64,000 bases of DNA. Source: JAEZJZ01 sp050949055 (GTDB taxonomy: Bacteria > Bacillota > UBA994 > UBA5500). Positions 8,266 to 16,697 of this stretch are shown here, piece after piece. The stretch covers positions 434,001 to 498,000 of the forward strand of contig JBMNFA010000009.1 in assembly GCA_050949055.1 (NCBI GenBank), written 5' to 3'. The translations under genes were made by a program, and so were the position numbers. Every line of letters starts with the position of its first letter. Within the stretch, counting starts at the first letter, position 1. The notes under the pieces are model-generated. The model worked only from the letters and a program-made list of their open reading frames with translations, searched no databases and had not been told where the DNA came from.

Positions 8266-9057
8266 ATGTATTTGAGTAGAACAGAGGCGGCAAGGGGAGT
8301 GAGGCAAAGAAGAGTTGCTAGAGCAGCGGCCTGCGCGGTGCTGTGCCTGTTTCTCTTTGCGGCCACAGTGCAGGCGGCACCACCAGAGGTTGAATTTCCC
8401 GAGCCCTTGGGGTTAGTCAATGACTATGCCAATGTGATCGACAGCGCTTCGGAACAGGCCATCTGGCAGGTGGCGGCCAACCTGTGGCAAGAGAAGGGTA
8501 TCGAGCTGGCGGTGGTCACCGTGGATACTACGGCTCCACTGGATATTTACACTTACTCTTATCGACTATTTAAGGAATGGGGCATCGGCGACCAGCACCT
8601 AAACAATGGCCTGCTCGTCTTGCTCAGCGTCGGAGAGCGAGAAATCAACGTTGAGGTCGGCTTGGGGCTCGAGGGAGACCTGAACGATGCCAAGGTTGGG
8701 CGTGTTCTGGATCGAGCGGTGCCACAATTGGCTGAGCACCAATTTGGGCCTGGCTTACTTACCGTCAGTGAGCAGTTGGCTATCGAATTGTCTCAGGTCG
8801 AGGGCGAGGGCAAGTCGCTATGGTCCGGGATGCCGCAGGTGGGCGGTATAGCAGTCTTTGGGTCTGGTTATCTGTTGGCGATCATCTTAGCTGCCATCTT
8901 TCGTCAGAACTGGTTGCTCTATCTCTTGCTCCGTCTGCCTGCCAGCATTATGTTTGGCGGCCGGGGCCGACGCGGAGGCGGCGGCTTTGGTGGAGGCGGC
9001 TTTGGCGGTTTTGGCGGAGGACGGAGTGGCGGGGGAGGCGCCAGTCGGCGCTTTTGA
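8266..9057 (+). CDS. TPM-domain protein, exported/membrane, YgcG-like
   Basis: A 263-residue protein with a signal peptide (AAACAVLCLFLFAATVQA), a TPM domain starting LVNDYANVIDSAS and including a GLLVLLSVGEREINVEVG-type strand, one transmembrane segment near residues 200-225, and a glycine-rich tail ending ASRRF. TPM proteins are often paired with LemA, as here; proposed roles include photosystem repair in plants and membrane-protein quality control, but the bacterial function is unsettled. ATG 8266 is preferred over ATG 8260 because GGGAGGAG lies about 8 bases before it, not touching it. Confidence 0.82.
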   Translation: MYLSRTEAARGVRQRRVARAAACAVLCLFLFAATVQAAPPEVEFPEPLGLVNDYANVIDSASEQAIWQVAANLWQEKGIELAVVTVDTTAPLDIYTYSYRLFKEWGIGDQHLNNGLLVLLSVGEREINVEVGLGLEGDLNDAKVGRVLDRAVPQLAEHQFGPGLLTVSEQLAIELSQVEGEGKSLWSGMPQVGGIAVFGSGYLLAIILAAIFRQNWLLYLLLRLPASIMFGGRGRRGGGGFGGGGFGGFGGGRSGGGGASRRF

Positions 9058-9107
9058 TTGGATTCAGTTAAGCATAAAATGCTGAAGTCATAGAGAGGAG
9101 AATGCTA

Positions 9108-9671
9108 ATGAAGAGATTTTCTTGGCTGATTGTGCTGGCAGTGGTAGCCGTATTGGCCTTGAGCCTGATTGGCAGCTATAACCGGATGGTCAGCCTCACT
9201 CAGAACGTTGATGGTGCTTGGGCTCAGGTGAACACGCAACTACAGAGCCGCTATGATTTGATCCCCAATTTGGTGGAGACCGTAAAAGGATATGCGGCTC
9301 ACGAGCAACAGGCGATTTCTGCTGTAACGGAGGCTCGTGCTGCCATGATGGGCGCGACCAGCGCAGCGGAGCAGCAAACTGCTGCCAATCAGCTGGAGTC
9401 GGCTCTTGGAAGGCTGTTTGTGATTGTGGAGAATTATCCGCAGTTGAAGGCTGATACGGTGTTCATCGGACTGCAAGATGAACTGGCTGGTACCGAGCGA
9501 CGGATTGCTGTTCAGCGCATGGAGTTCAACGACCGGGTAAGAGAATATAACACCTATATCGCCCGCTTCCCGGCAGTGCTGATGGCTAAAATGTTCGGAT
9601 TCGAACAGCGCGCCTACTTTGAGACTACTGCCGGTGCCGATCAGGTACCCCAAGTCAATTTCGGAAATTAG
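9108..9671 (+). CDS. lemA: LemA family protein
   Basis: A 187-residue protein with one N-terminal membrane anchor (WLIVLAVVAVLALSLIG) followed by the helical LemA domain with its typical VDGAWAQVNTQLQSRYDLIPNLVETVKGYA and YNTYIARFPAVLMAKMFGF. LemA proteins are N-out membrane proteins of poorly known function, regularly next to TPM-domain genes; the two here are 50 bp apart and surely one operon. ATG 9108 has GAGGAG at a better distance than ATG 9102. Confidence 0.9.
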   Translation: MKRFSWLIVLAVVAVLALSLIGSYNRMVSLTQNVDGAWAQVNTQLQSRYDLIPNLVETVKGYAAHEQQAISAVTEARAAMMGATSAAEQQTAANQLESALGRLFVIVENYPQLKADTVFIGLQDELAGTERRIAVQRMEFNDRVREYNTYIARFPAVLMAKMFGFEQRAYFETTAGADQVPQVNFGN

Positions 9672-9687
9672 TGCTACCAAACCTAAT

Positions 9688-9788
9688 CTCTCCCTCCGTC
9701 ATGGCTGCGGCCATACCATCTTCCTCTTCAGAGGGAGGCAAGCTTAGCCCCCTCTTGGAGGGGGCTGTCACGAAGTGACTGGGGGAGC
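9688..9788. repeat. Two dispersed GC-rich palindromic repeats, opposite orientation
   Basis: 9746-9788 reads AGCCCCCTC-ttg-GAGGGGGCT followed by GTCACGAAGTGACTGGGGGAG, the reverse of units at 19658 and 49099. Just before it, 9688-9731 (CTCCCTCCGTCATGGCTGCG to GAGGGAGGC) looks like a diverged relative in the other orientation. No gene lies in 9672-9993 apart from these repeats and the terminator. Confidence 0.6.
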
Positions 9789-9793
9789 TCAAC

Positions 9794-9815
9794 GGGGCTG
9801 TCGCGCGACAGCCCC
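9794..9815 (+). terminator. Terminator after TPM-lemA
   Basis: A perfect palindrome, GGGGCTGTCGC and its complement with no loop bases beyond the centre, followed by TTCTT. The same GGGCTGTCGC stem appears in the terminator at 49071. Confidence 0.6.
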
Positions 9816-9993
9816 TTCTTGATCCCTTGGACACGGCAACTAGCGCATTGGCGATGCTTACACTGTCCAGGCAGGGCATTGGGTAAGCAGTCATCAGCCA
9901 ACTTGTCCGCGAATAGACTGTTAAGGAACAAGCAGTCTGGGGAAAGCTACGAGCGCATGCAGGCAAGGCCGCTTGATGGCGAGGAGGTATTCG

Positions 9994-10266
9994 ATGTTCT
10001 GGAAGACGGTTTTGACCACTTTTGGGCTAGTCTTCTTGGCCGAGTTAGGTGACAAGACTCAGTTGGCCACCATGCTGCTGGTGGCTCAGAACAAGTCTCC
10101 GCTGGGCGTATTTCTTGGCTCTGCATCAGCGCTGGTGGCTAGCTCGGTGGTGGGGGTGTTGGCCGGCACTGCTCTAACCCGCATCATTCCGGCCAACTAT
10201 CTGCAAGTTGGCGCTGGTGTGGCCTTTATCCTTATCGGCGTATTGCTGGTCACCGGCAGGGTCTAG
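9994..10266 (+). CDS. GDT1/TMEM165 (UPF0016) family transporter, half-size
   Basis: A 90-residue membrane protein with three hydrophobic segments and one copy of the family signature, LAELGDKTQLATML at about 16-29. Full-length GDT1 proteins have two such halves and move Mn2+ or Ca2+ across membranes in exchange for protons. Single-domain forms probably pair into dimers, and a partner gene often lies next to them; none is seen here. GAGGAGG sits 6 bases before the ATG at 9994; the longer frame from 9973 has no RBS. Substrate is inferred from the family. Confidence 0.75.
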   Translation: MFWKTVLTTFGLVFLAELGDKTQLATMLLVAQNKSPLGVFLGSASALVASSVVGVLAGTALTRIIPANYLQVGAGVAFILIGVLLVTGRV

Positions 10267-10292
10267 TATCTGTCACCGCCACGCCCAATCCC

Positions 10293-10321
10293 TTGACGCC
10301 CCCCAGTCGCTGCTATACAAT
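10293..10321 (+). promoter_or_regulatory. Promoter of the argS T-box transcript
   Basis: TTGACG at 10293-10298 and TACAAT at 10316-10321, 17 bp apart, placed just before stem I of the T-box. Confidence 0.7.
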
Positions 10322-10327
10322 ATTCCC

Positions 10328-10548
10328 CAAAGCGATGAATGGAAGAGTAGCAAAGTCGTGCTCTGCCACAGCGAGCCGGGCGGGTGGAAGCCGGTGCAGG
10401 GGGACGTTGTGAAGCGCATCCAGGAGCTGATAGCATCGCCAGGCGATGCCTTCCGGCAGCGGCCGTTATCCGCTAAAGCAGGGCGTAAGCCAAGCAGAGT
10501 GGCACCGCGGGAAACCTCTCGTCTCTAGCAGGATGAGCAGGTTTTTTC
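10328..10548 (+). promoter_or_regulatory. T-box leader of argS, specifier CGC (Arg)
   Basis: Stem I begins GCGATGAATGGAAGAGTAGC. The specifier region reads GTGAAG-CGC-ATCCAGGAGC with CGC at 10415-10417, in the same frame as GAC and ATG of the other two leaders. The antiterminator AGAGTGGCACCGCGG is at 10496-10510, and the terminator stem (ACCTCTCGTC with GATGAGCAGGT, one bulge) runs into TTTTTT at about 10541. Uncharged tRNA-Arg should prevent termination and turn on argS. Confidence 0.9.
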
Positions 10549-10637
10549 TTTTCCACAGCGAGGGTCCCGTCACACCAAGCTTAGTGAGAAACAAGCGCAC
10601 TCAATCAGATGATAGATGATGAAGGAGGCACGCGAAG

Positions 10638-12332
10638 ATGTTGATGTTTAAACAGCAAATAGCCGCCAACCTAGCACCTCTGTTGGGGTGGGATGAGCAG
10701 CGGGTGATTGCCGCCCTGGAGATTCCGCCTAACAGCCAGATGGGAGACCTGGCTTTCCCTTGTTTTCCGTTGGCCCGGGAGTTGCGCAAAGCTCCTCCCG
10801 CCATCGCACAGGATTTGACGCAGCGCATTTCTCCGCCGCAGGCGGTGCAAGAGTGCCGCGCGGTAGGAGGCTACTTGAACTTCTTCTTAGATAAACAGCA
10901 ATTGGCCCAGCAGGTGCTGCAGGCCGTGAGCAAAAGCGGCAATGCTTTTGGCAACAGCGACCAGGGGGAAGGCAAGAATATTGTTATCGATTTCTCCTCC
11001 CCCAACATCGCCAAGCCCTTCGGGGTGGGGCATCTGCCCACCACCATGATCGGCAACTCCATCAGCAAGCTGTATCAGGCGCTGGGTTACAATGTGGTGC
11101 GGATCAATCACTTGGGAGACTGGGGCACCCAGTTTGGCACGCTAATCGTGGCTTACCTGAAGTGGGGTGACAACGATCCCCTGGAAGAGGACCCGGTGCA
11201 GAAGCTGTATCGGCTCTATGTGCGCTTCCATCAGGAGGAGGAACAGCATCCCGAGTTGCGGGATGAAGCCCGCAGTTGGTTTAAGCGCCTGGAGGAAGGC
11301 GACGAATCGGCCCGCCGCCTATGGGATCTATTCTGTACCACCAGCCTACGTACTCTGCAGGCGCTCTATCAGCGCTTGGGGGTGGAATTTGATCATTACA
11401 CCGGGGAGAGCTTCTATGTGGATATGTTGCCCGAAACGATCCAGCGGGTGCAGGCAGCCGGCATCACCGAAGTCAGCGATGGGGCCCTGATTGTCCCGCT
11501 GGGGGACGACTTGCCGCCTTGCTTGCTGCAAAAGTCCGATGGTGCCACCTTATATGCCACCCGCGACCTGGCCGCTCTCTTCTATCGGCACCAGCAGTTT
11601 AACCCGGAGCGCCTGCTTTACGTGGTGGCCATGGATCAGTCGCTGCACTTCCAGCAATTGAAGCTGGTGCTCGGCCGCATGGGGCTTGGCTGGGCAGACG
11701 ATGTGGTGCACATTCCCTTTGGGCTGGTGCGTCTGCCCCAAGGGAAGATGTCCACCCGTCGCGGTCAGATGGTGCTGTTTGAGGATTTGTTGGAAGAAGC
11801 CATCTCACGCATCGATGCCATCATCGCCGAGAAGAACCCGGGGTTGCAGAACCGCCAGCAGGTGGCGGAAGATGTGGCTTTGGGAGCGATCATCTTCAGC
11901 AATCTGAAGAACAGTCGCATCAAGGACATCATCTTTGACTGGAATGAGATGCTCAATTTCGATGGCGAAACCGGCCCCTATCTGCAATATACCCATGCCC
12001 GGGCGCTCTCCGTGCTGCGCAAGGCGGGCAGCGCCGGCAGCGTCGGTGAAGACCTAAGCGGCATTGCCGATCAAGAATCACAAGCAGTGCTCAAGCTACT
12101 TAGCCAATTCCCAGAAGTGATCGAGCGTGCCGCTCAGGCCTATGAACCCTCTACCTTATCGCGCTACGTGCTGGACTTGGCGCAGGCCTTCAATCGCTTC
12201 TACAACAGTTGTCGCATCCTGGGTGAAGCGCCGGCCATCGAGCAGAGCCGCTTGGCCTTGGTCGCGGCAACTGCCACCGTGCTCAGGCGCGGGCTGGAGC
12301 TGCTGGGCATGAAGGCCCCCGAGCAGATGTAA
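10638..12332 (+). CDS. argS: Arginine--tRNA ligase
   Basis: A 564-residue class I synthetase that joins arginine to tRNA-Arg. The signature regions are the ArgRS HIGH variant SPNIAKPFGVGHL near residue 120, the KMSKS variant GKMSTRRGQMVLFEDLL near 375, and a C-terminal DALR anticodon domain (RALSVLRKAG to LELLGMKAPEQM). Length is normal. GAAGGAGG lies 9 bases before the ATG at 10638; ATG 10644 is also possible. It stands alone behind its T-box, and 68 bp tandem repeats follow the stop. Confidence 0.95.
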   Translation: MLMFKQQIAANLAPLLGWDEQRVIAALEIPPNSQMGDLAFPCFPLARELRKAPPAIAQDLTQRISPPQAVQECRAVGGYLNFFLDKQQLAQQVLQAVSKSGNAFGNSDQGEGKNIVIDFSSPNIAKPFGVGHLPTTMIGNSISKLYQALGYNVVRINHLGDWGTQFGTLIVAYLKWGDNDPLEEDPVQKLYRLYVRFHQEEEQHPELRDEARSWFKRLEEGDESARRLWDLFCTTSLRTLQALYQRLGVEFDHYTGESFYVDMLPETIQRVQAAGITEVSDGALIVPLGDDLPPCLLQKSDGATLYATRDLAALFYRHQQFNPERLLYVVAMDQSLHFQQLKLVLGRMGLGWADDVVHIPFGLVRLPQGKMSTRRGQMVLFEDLLEEAISRIDAIIAEKNPGLQNRQQVAEDVALGAIIFSNLKNSRIKDIIFDWNEMLNFDGETGPYLQYTHARALSVLRKAGSAGSVGEDLSGIADQESQAVLKLLSQFPEVIERAAQAYEPSTLSRYVLDLAQAFNRFYNSCRILGEAPAIEQSRLALVAATATVLRRGLELLGMKAPEQM

Positions 12333-12392
12333 CCTTTGTCCATCGCGCACCGCCTGGATTGTCCTGAGTGGAACTGCCCAGCAAGCGGTATG

Positions 12393-12513
12393 CTACTAGC
12401 AACACCGTCAGGTGTTGCGGGCAATAAAGTGATTGTTGCAGAGCAACCATCAGCTTGTACCTACTAGCAACACCGTCAGGTGTTGCGGGCAATAAAGTGA
12501 TTGTTGCAGAGCA
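12393..12513 (+). repeat. 68 bp tandem repeat, two copies
   Basis: Unit starts CTACTAGCAACACCGTCAGG at 12393 and again at 12461; the second copy breaks off after about 53 bases. Each unit contains the hairpin GCAACACC-gtca-GGTGTTGC. The reverse complement of this unit forms the five-copy array at 52551-52875, with the same 68 bp period. Confidence 0.9.
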
Positions 12514-12565
12514 GCTATCGCTGTGTTCGCTACACCTGGACTACGCAGCGTAAGGAGGCAGTTGC

Positions 12566-12736
12566 ATGGCTCGCAGGATGAGATGCCGTCCCCGGATCAT
12601 GCCCGAGGTGTTCAAGTGGGGCGACACCAATCCCCATTGGGACCAGGCGGTGGATGAGTACTTGCAGGTAAGGCATGCCAACCGGCTTTGCGACCTGATC
12701 AATCGTCGCGGCCAGCGGGACGGTGGCGGTCAGTAA
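12566..12736 (+). CDS. Small basic hypothetical protein, 56 residues
   Basis: ATG at 12566 with AGGAGG 7-8 bases upstream opens a 56-codon frame ending TAA 12734-12736. The product starts MARRMRCRPRIMPEVFKWGD and is rich in arginine and tryptophan-containing short segments. I do not recognise it, and it has no membrane segment or cysteine motif. The strong RBS and codon use like its neighbours make it a likely real gene. It lies between the 68 bp repeats and the Nudix gene. Confidence 0.55.
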   Translation: MARRMRCRPRIMPEVFKWGDTNPHWDQAVDEYLQVRHANRLCDLINRRGQRDGGGQ

Positions 12737-12825
12737 TCCCTATTGGTTTGATAGACAAGGCCTAAGCGTATATGATTCAGATAGAGCTAGCGCGCGGCAT
12801 GGAACCGCGGGATCGGAGGTGGCTG

Positions 12826-13251
12826 ATGAGCGAAGAGAGAAGCGCCGGAGGAATTGTCTTTTGCGGCGAACAGGCGTTGGTGCTCCGTAACTTTCGAGGA
12901 GAATACGTCTTTCCTAAAGGACACATTGAGGCTGGCGAAAGTCAGCTACAGGCTGCCTTGCGCGAGGTGGCCGAAGAGTCAGGCCTAACCCCGCAGGTGG
13001 TCTGCTTTCTCCAGGACACCTGCTACCGCTATCGGCGACCGGACGGCACCTGGTGCCCGAAGCGGGTTTCCTGGTATCTAATGGAAGTCCGTGAACGAGA
13101 CATCGTGGTGGATAACCAAGAAATCAACTGGGGTGCTTTTCTGCCGCCAGAGAAGGCTTTGGAGCTACTCAGCCATCAGTTGGATCGGGAACTGCTGCTG
13201 ACAGCGATTCAGCTGCGTGTGGCCGCTGGCCAGGGGAAAGCAGATGCGTAA
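12826..13251 (+). CDS. Nudix hydrolase
   Basis: A 141-residue Nudix-fold hydrolase with a complete box at residues 32-54 (G32, E38, R46, E47, E50, E51, G53), which binds Mg2+ and cleaves a nucleoside diphosphate linked to another group. The preceding VLRNFRGEYVFPKGHIEAGE resembles Ap4A-type and general house-cleaning Nudix enzymes; the substrate cannot be fixed. ATG 12826 has GGAGGT 5 bases upstream and replaces the longer frame from 12772. It overlaps the response-regulator gene by 8 bases, so all three genes to 15318 are likely one transcript. Confidence 0.87.
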   Translation: MSEERSAGGIVFCGEQALVLRNFRGEYVFPKGHIEAGESQLQAALREVAEESGLTPQVVCFLQDTCYRYRRPDGTWCPKRVSWYLMEVRERDIVVDNQEINWGAFLPPEKALELLSHQLDRELLLTAIQLRVAAGQGKADA

Positions 13252-13927
13252 AGTTTTGGTGGTTGATGACGAGCCGAGTTTGGTCAAGGGGCTGTTGCTC
13301 ACCCTATCCCAGGCTGGCTACAGCGCCGAAGCGCTGGATAACGGTCTGGACGTTTTGCCCCGCCTGTCCAAGGGAGATATCGACTTGGTGTTGTTGGACG
13401 TGATGCTGCCTGGTCAGGATGGCATCAGCGTCTGTCGAGACTTGCGGGCTGCTGGCTGGCGTCTGCCGGTGATCATGCTTTCAGCAAAAGGGGAAGCCAT
13501 CGACCGCATTCTAGGGCTGGAGATCGGTGCCGACGATTACTTGGTGAAGCCGTTCCACAGCCGGGAGCTGCTGGCTCGCATGAAGGCTGTCTTGCGGCGG
13601 CAAGGGATGAGTGACCACCAGCCACAGCTCAAGTTTGAGCATTTTACCATCGACCTGCATCGGCGTCAGGTCAGCCGGGAAGGGCAAGTGGTGGATCTGA
13701 CCGCCAAGGAATACGATCTCCTGCTGTTCCTGGCTAACCATCCGGGGCGGGTCTGGTCCCGCGAACAGCTGCTGCAACAGGTTTGGGGATATGACTATTT
13801 GGGCGACAGCCGCACGGTGGACGTACACATCCATCACCTGCGGGATAAGCTGGAGCCAAGTTCGGGGCGTCCCCAGTACATCCTCACCTCCCGAGGACAT
13901 GGCTACTATTTCCGCGAGGGGCAATAG
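13244..13927 (+). CDS. OmpR/PhoB-family response regulator
   Basis: A 227-residue two-domain regulator. The receiver has the acidic pair D8-D9, the phosphorylation site D52 (VLLDVMLPG) and K102 (DDYLVKPF). The C-terminal winged helix (DLTAKEYDLLLFLANHPGRV to YILTSRGHGYYF) binds DNA. ATG 13244 starts MRKVLVVDDEP inside the end of the Nudix gene. The partner kinase follows 2 bases after the stop. The stimulus and targets are not visible. Confidence 0.93.
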   Translation: MRKVLVVDDEPSLVKGLLLTLSQAGYSAEALDNGLDVLPRLSKGDIDLVLLDVMLPGQDGISVCRDLRAAGWRLPVIMLSAKGEAIDRILGLEIGADDYLVKPFHSRELLARMKAVLRRQGMSDHQPQLKFEHFTIDLHRRQVSREGQVVDLTAKEYDLLLFLANHPGRVWSREQLLQQVWGYDYLGDSRTVDVHIHHLRDKLEPSSGRPQYILTSRGHGYYFREGQ

Positions 13928-13929
13928 CC

Positions 13930-15318
13930 ATGTGGCGGCGGCTGGTTGTTTCCTATGGTGCTTTATTCGTCTGCAGTCTGTTGGTGTTGGCGGCACTGGT
14001 CTATGGTGCGGTGATGCTGCACCTGCTGACGCAGCAGCAAACGGCGCAGCTGATGCAGGCTCAAATCATGTCCACCGGCCTGTCTCGGCTGAGCGCAAGT
14101 GAGCAGGAGCGCTCTCTCACTGCCCTCCGCCAGCAGTTCCCAGGTAGGTTGTTGCTACTTGATCAGAGCGGCGCAGTCTCCTTTGATACTTTCGCTTCCT
14201 ATGTAAAGGGCACAGACATGTCTTCCTACCCCGAGGTGGCGCAAGCGCTAGCCGGAAAGCCGGCAGCTAATCACTACCGGGGAAAGGGACTTTGGGCGAT
14301 GCAGGCCGCCGTTCCTGTCTGGCAAGGGCGGGAAGTGGCGGGGGTGCTGCTCTATGTGCAGTCGTTGCAGCCGTTGTCCCAAAACCTGAGGCAGCTGGCG
14401 TGGCTGCTGATATCCAGTGGCTTGTTGGTGCTGCTGTTGACCTTCGTCGTCAGCGGAGCTGTGGCTGGGCGCATCACGCGTCCTTTGAAACGCCTGGACA
14501 CAGCCGTGCAAGCACTAACCCGCGGCGAGGCCCATCAGCGGCTATCGGCCATTGGGCGGGATGAATTGGCAACCCTCACCCGCAATTTTAACCTGATGGC
14601 CGAGCGTCTGCAGCAGCTGGAACGGCAGCGGCGGCAGTTCTTATCCGATGCAGCCCACGAGTTGCGCACACCGCTAGCTTCTCTGCAAGCTTTGCTGGAG
14701 CCGCTGGCCGAGGGTGCTGTCTCGCTGCCAACAGAGCAATACCGCGAGTTTCTATGCGATGCGTTGGCCGAACTAGGCCGCCTGCATCGCCTGGTGGAAG
14801 AGTTGTTGCAGCAAAGCCGCTTGGAGGGGACGGTGCAACTGCAGAAGACCACCCTAGACCCGTCCCAGCTGGTGCATTCAGTGCTCCGTCTGTTGGCTGG
14901 AGCTGCTGACGTGGCCGACGTTCAACTTGTACATCGCTCTCTGGAGCAACCCCTTCGCCTGATGGCCGACGGCGAGAAGCTGAAGCAGGTGGTAGTCAAC
15001 CTGGTGGACAACGGCATTAAGCATAGTCCCCCTGGCAGTGCAATTACTGTTACCGAGGCCTTGACTGCCACCGACTACCTGCTGGTCGTCGCCGACCAGG
15101 GCAGTGGAATTGACCCCGACGATTTGCCTCACATCTTTGAACGCTTCTACCGTGGGGATAAGGCCCGCCGACGGCGCTCGGGAGGCAGTGGCCTGGGTTT
15201 GGCCATCGCTTTACGGATTGCAGAATTGCATGCAGGAAGCATCACTGCCGAAAGCGAACTTGGTAAAGGCAGCAGGTTTACGTTGCGGCTGCCCAGGCAA
15301 GACAGCCTGGAACTGTAA
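13930..15318 (+). CDS. Sensor histidine kinase
   Basis: A 462-residue membrane kinase. A transmembrane helix at about 10-33, an extracytoplasmic sensor region to about 153, a second helix at about 156-180 and a HAMP linker (RITRPLKRLDTAVQALTRGE) lead to HisKA with phospho-acceptor H243 in DAAHELRTPLAS, and an HATPase domain with NLVDNGIKHS, ADQGSGID and GGSGLGLAI. It should phosphorylate the regulator encoded just upstream. The sensor domain has no feature that names the signal. Confidence 0.92.
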   Translation: MWRRLVVSYGALFVCSLLVLAALVYGAVMLHLLTQQQTAQLMQAQIMSTGLSRLSASEQERSLTALRQQFPGRLLLLDQSGAVSFDTFASYVKGTDMSSYPEVAQALAGKPAANHYRGKGLWAMQAAVPVWQGREVAGVLLYVQSLQPLSQNLRQLAWLLISSGLLVLLLTFVVSGAVAGRITRPLKRLDTAVQALTRGEAHQRLSAIGRDELATLTRNFNLMAERLQQLERQRRQFLSDAAHELRTPLASLQALLEPLAEGAVSLPTEQYREFLCDALAELGRLHRLVEELLQQSRLEGTVQLQKTTLDPSQLVHSVLRLLAGAADVADVQLVHRSLEQPLRLMADGEKLKQVVVNLVDNGIKHSPPGSAITVTEALTATDYLLVVADQGSGIDPDDLPHIFERFYRGDKARRRRSGGSGLGLAIALRIAELHAGSITAESELGKGSRFTLRLPRQDSLEL

Positions 15319-15431
15319 AGCGCCAAGCCTTGGCATCGGTGATGCCAGCCAGTTCCTGGCTAGATTGGTGCCTTGACGCCGATCGGTCATGTGTGTTTCA
15401 TTGAGTATTGAAGTCGGGGGAGGGGTCTTAC

Positions 15432-16520
15432 TTGCTAAACCAAACGAGAGTGACCAAGTTGCAGCAATTGGCACAACGGGAGCAACTGACCGCCTTTGTG
15501 GTGGCACCCAGTGCCAGCATGTTCTACCTGGCCGGATTCACCATGGGGCTGAGCGAGCGCCCGGCATTCCTGGTTGTGCCGGCAGGAGGGGAGAGTTTTT
15601 TCTGTTGTCCGTCCTTCGAAGCCGATCGGGTGCAGCGGTCATCCGGTATCACTGATTTGCTCACCTATACCGACGAGGTCGGTCCGGGTGGCTTGGTGCC
15701 CGGATTAAAGGAACGGCTTCGTCCAGGCAGGATAGCCTTTGAGTTTCGCTCCTGCCGACTGTTGGAGTACGATGTGGTGGCCCAGGCGGTGGACCTGCAG
15801 CTGGTAGATGCTCGCCCTTATCTGGCAGAGTTGCGCATGGCCAAGGACGAGGTGGAGCGGACTGCGATGCAGCGGGCGGCCGATGCCGTCAACGCCCTGC
15901 TGGATGGAATCAAGGATGCGCTGACCCCAGGAGTGACTGAGCAAGAGCTGCTGGCTGCGGGTGTGGCGCGGATGAAGCAGGAATACCCCGATGCCAAGCT
16001 GGCCTTCGGCACCGTCCTGGTGGGAGAACGCACAGCGATGCCTCACGCATCCACCGGGGATCAGGCACTACAGCCCGGCGATTTGGTGATCGCCGATGTC
16101 GGTGCCATGATCGATGGTTATGTCTCCGATATTACCCGCACTTTCGCCACGGGGACGCTTTCCGATCAGCTCAATCAGGCCTATGACCTGGTGCTGGCAG
16201 CCAATGCCGCCGCCCGTGCCGCAGCCAAACCCGGAATGACGGCCAAAGACTTGGACGAGATCGCTCGTCGGGTCATCCGCGACGGCGGGTTCGGGCCCCA
16301 GTTCAGCCATCGCCTGGGACATGGCTTGGGACTGGAAGTGCACGAAGAACCATACATCGTGGCCAGCAACGATCAGATCCTGAAACCGGGCCATGCGTTC
16401 ACCATCGAGCCGGGCATCTATCTCCCGGGCACTGGCGGCATCCGGGTGGAGGATGACGTGATTCTCACCCAGGATGGGGTGCATGTTTTGACCAGCTATC
16501 CCAGGGATTTACGTGCATAA
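15432..16520 (+). CDS. M24 metallopeptidase, Xaa-Pro aminopeptidase-like
   Basis: A 362-residue protein with an N-terminal creatinase-like domain and a C-terminal pita-bread M24 domain. The metal ligands are seen in IADVGAMIDGYVSDITRTF (two aspartates), the histidine of HRLGHGLGLEVHE, and the glutamates of FTIEPGIY and GIRVEDDV. Such enzymes release N-terminal residues before proline. TTG 15432 lies 6 bases after GGGGGAGGGG and is preferred to TTG 15408, which would bury that RBS. It stands alone, with about 110 bp before and 180 bp after. Confidence 0.87.
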   Translation: MLNQTRVTKLQQLAQREQLTAFVVAPSASMFYLAGFTMGLSERPAFLVVPAGGESFFCCPSFEADRVQRSSGITDLLTYTDEVGPGGLVPGLKERLRPGRIAFEFRSCRLLEYDVVAQAVDLQLVDARPYLAELRMAKDEVERTAMQRAADAVNALLDGIKDALTPGVTEQELLAAGVARMKQEYPDAKLAFGTVLVGERTAMPHASTGDQALQPGDLVIADVGAMIDGYVSDITRTFATGTLSDQLNQAYDLVLAANAAARAAAKPGMTAKDLDEIARRVIRDGGFGPQFSHRLGHGLGLEVHEEPYIVASNDQILKPGHAFTIEPGIYLPGTGGIRVEDDVILTQDGVHVLTSYPRDLRA

Positions 16521-16697
16521 GGGTTTTGGCAGCATGACTTCCGAAAATGCTGGCAACAATTCCATGATTAGATAATCACCAATGGACAACGCAGGTTCTG
16601 ACGAACATGCTGAGGTACTTACTGACAGCTGCTGGCGCAGCAATCACATGATGGACATCGCAAGTTGCTATGGCAACTAGCTGAGGGGGCGGATGGA

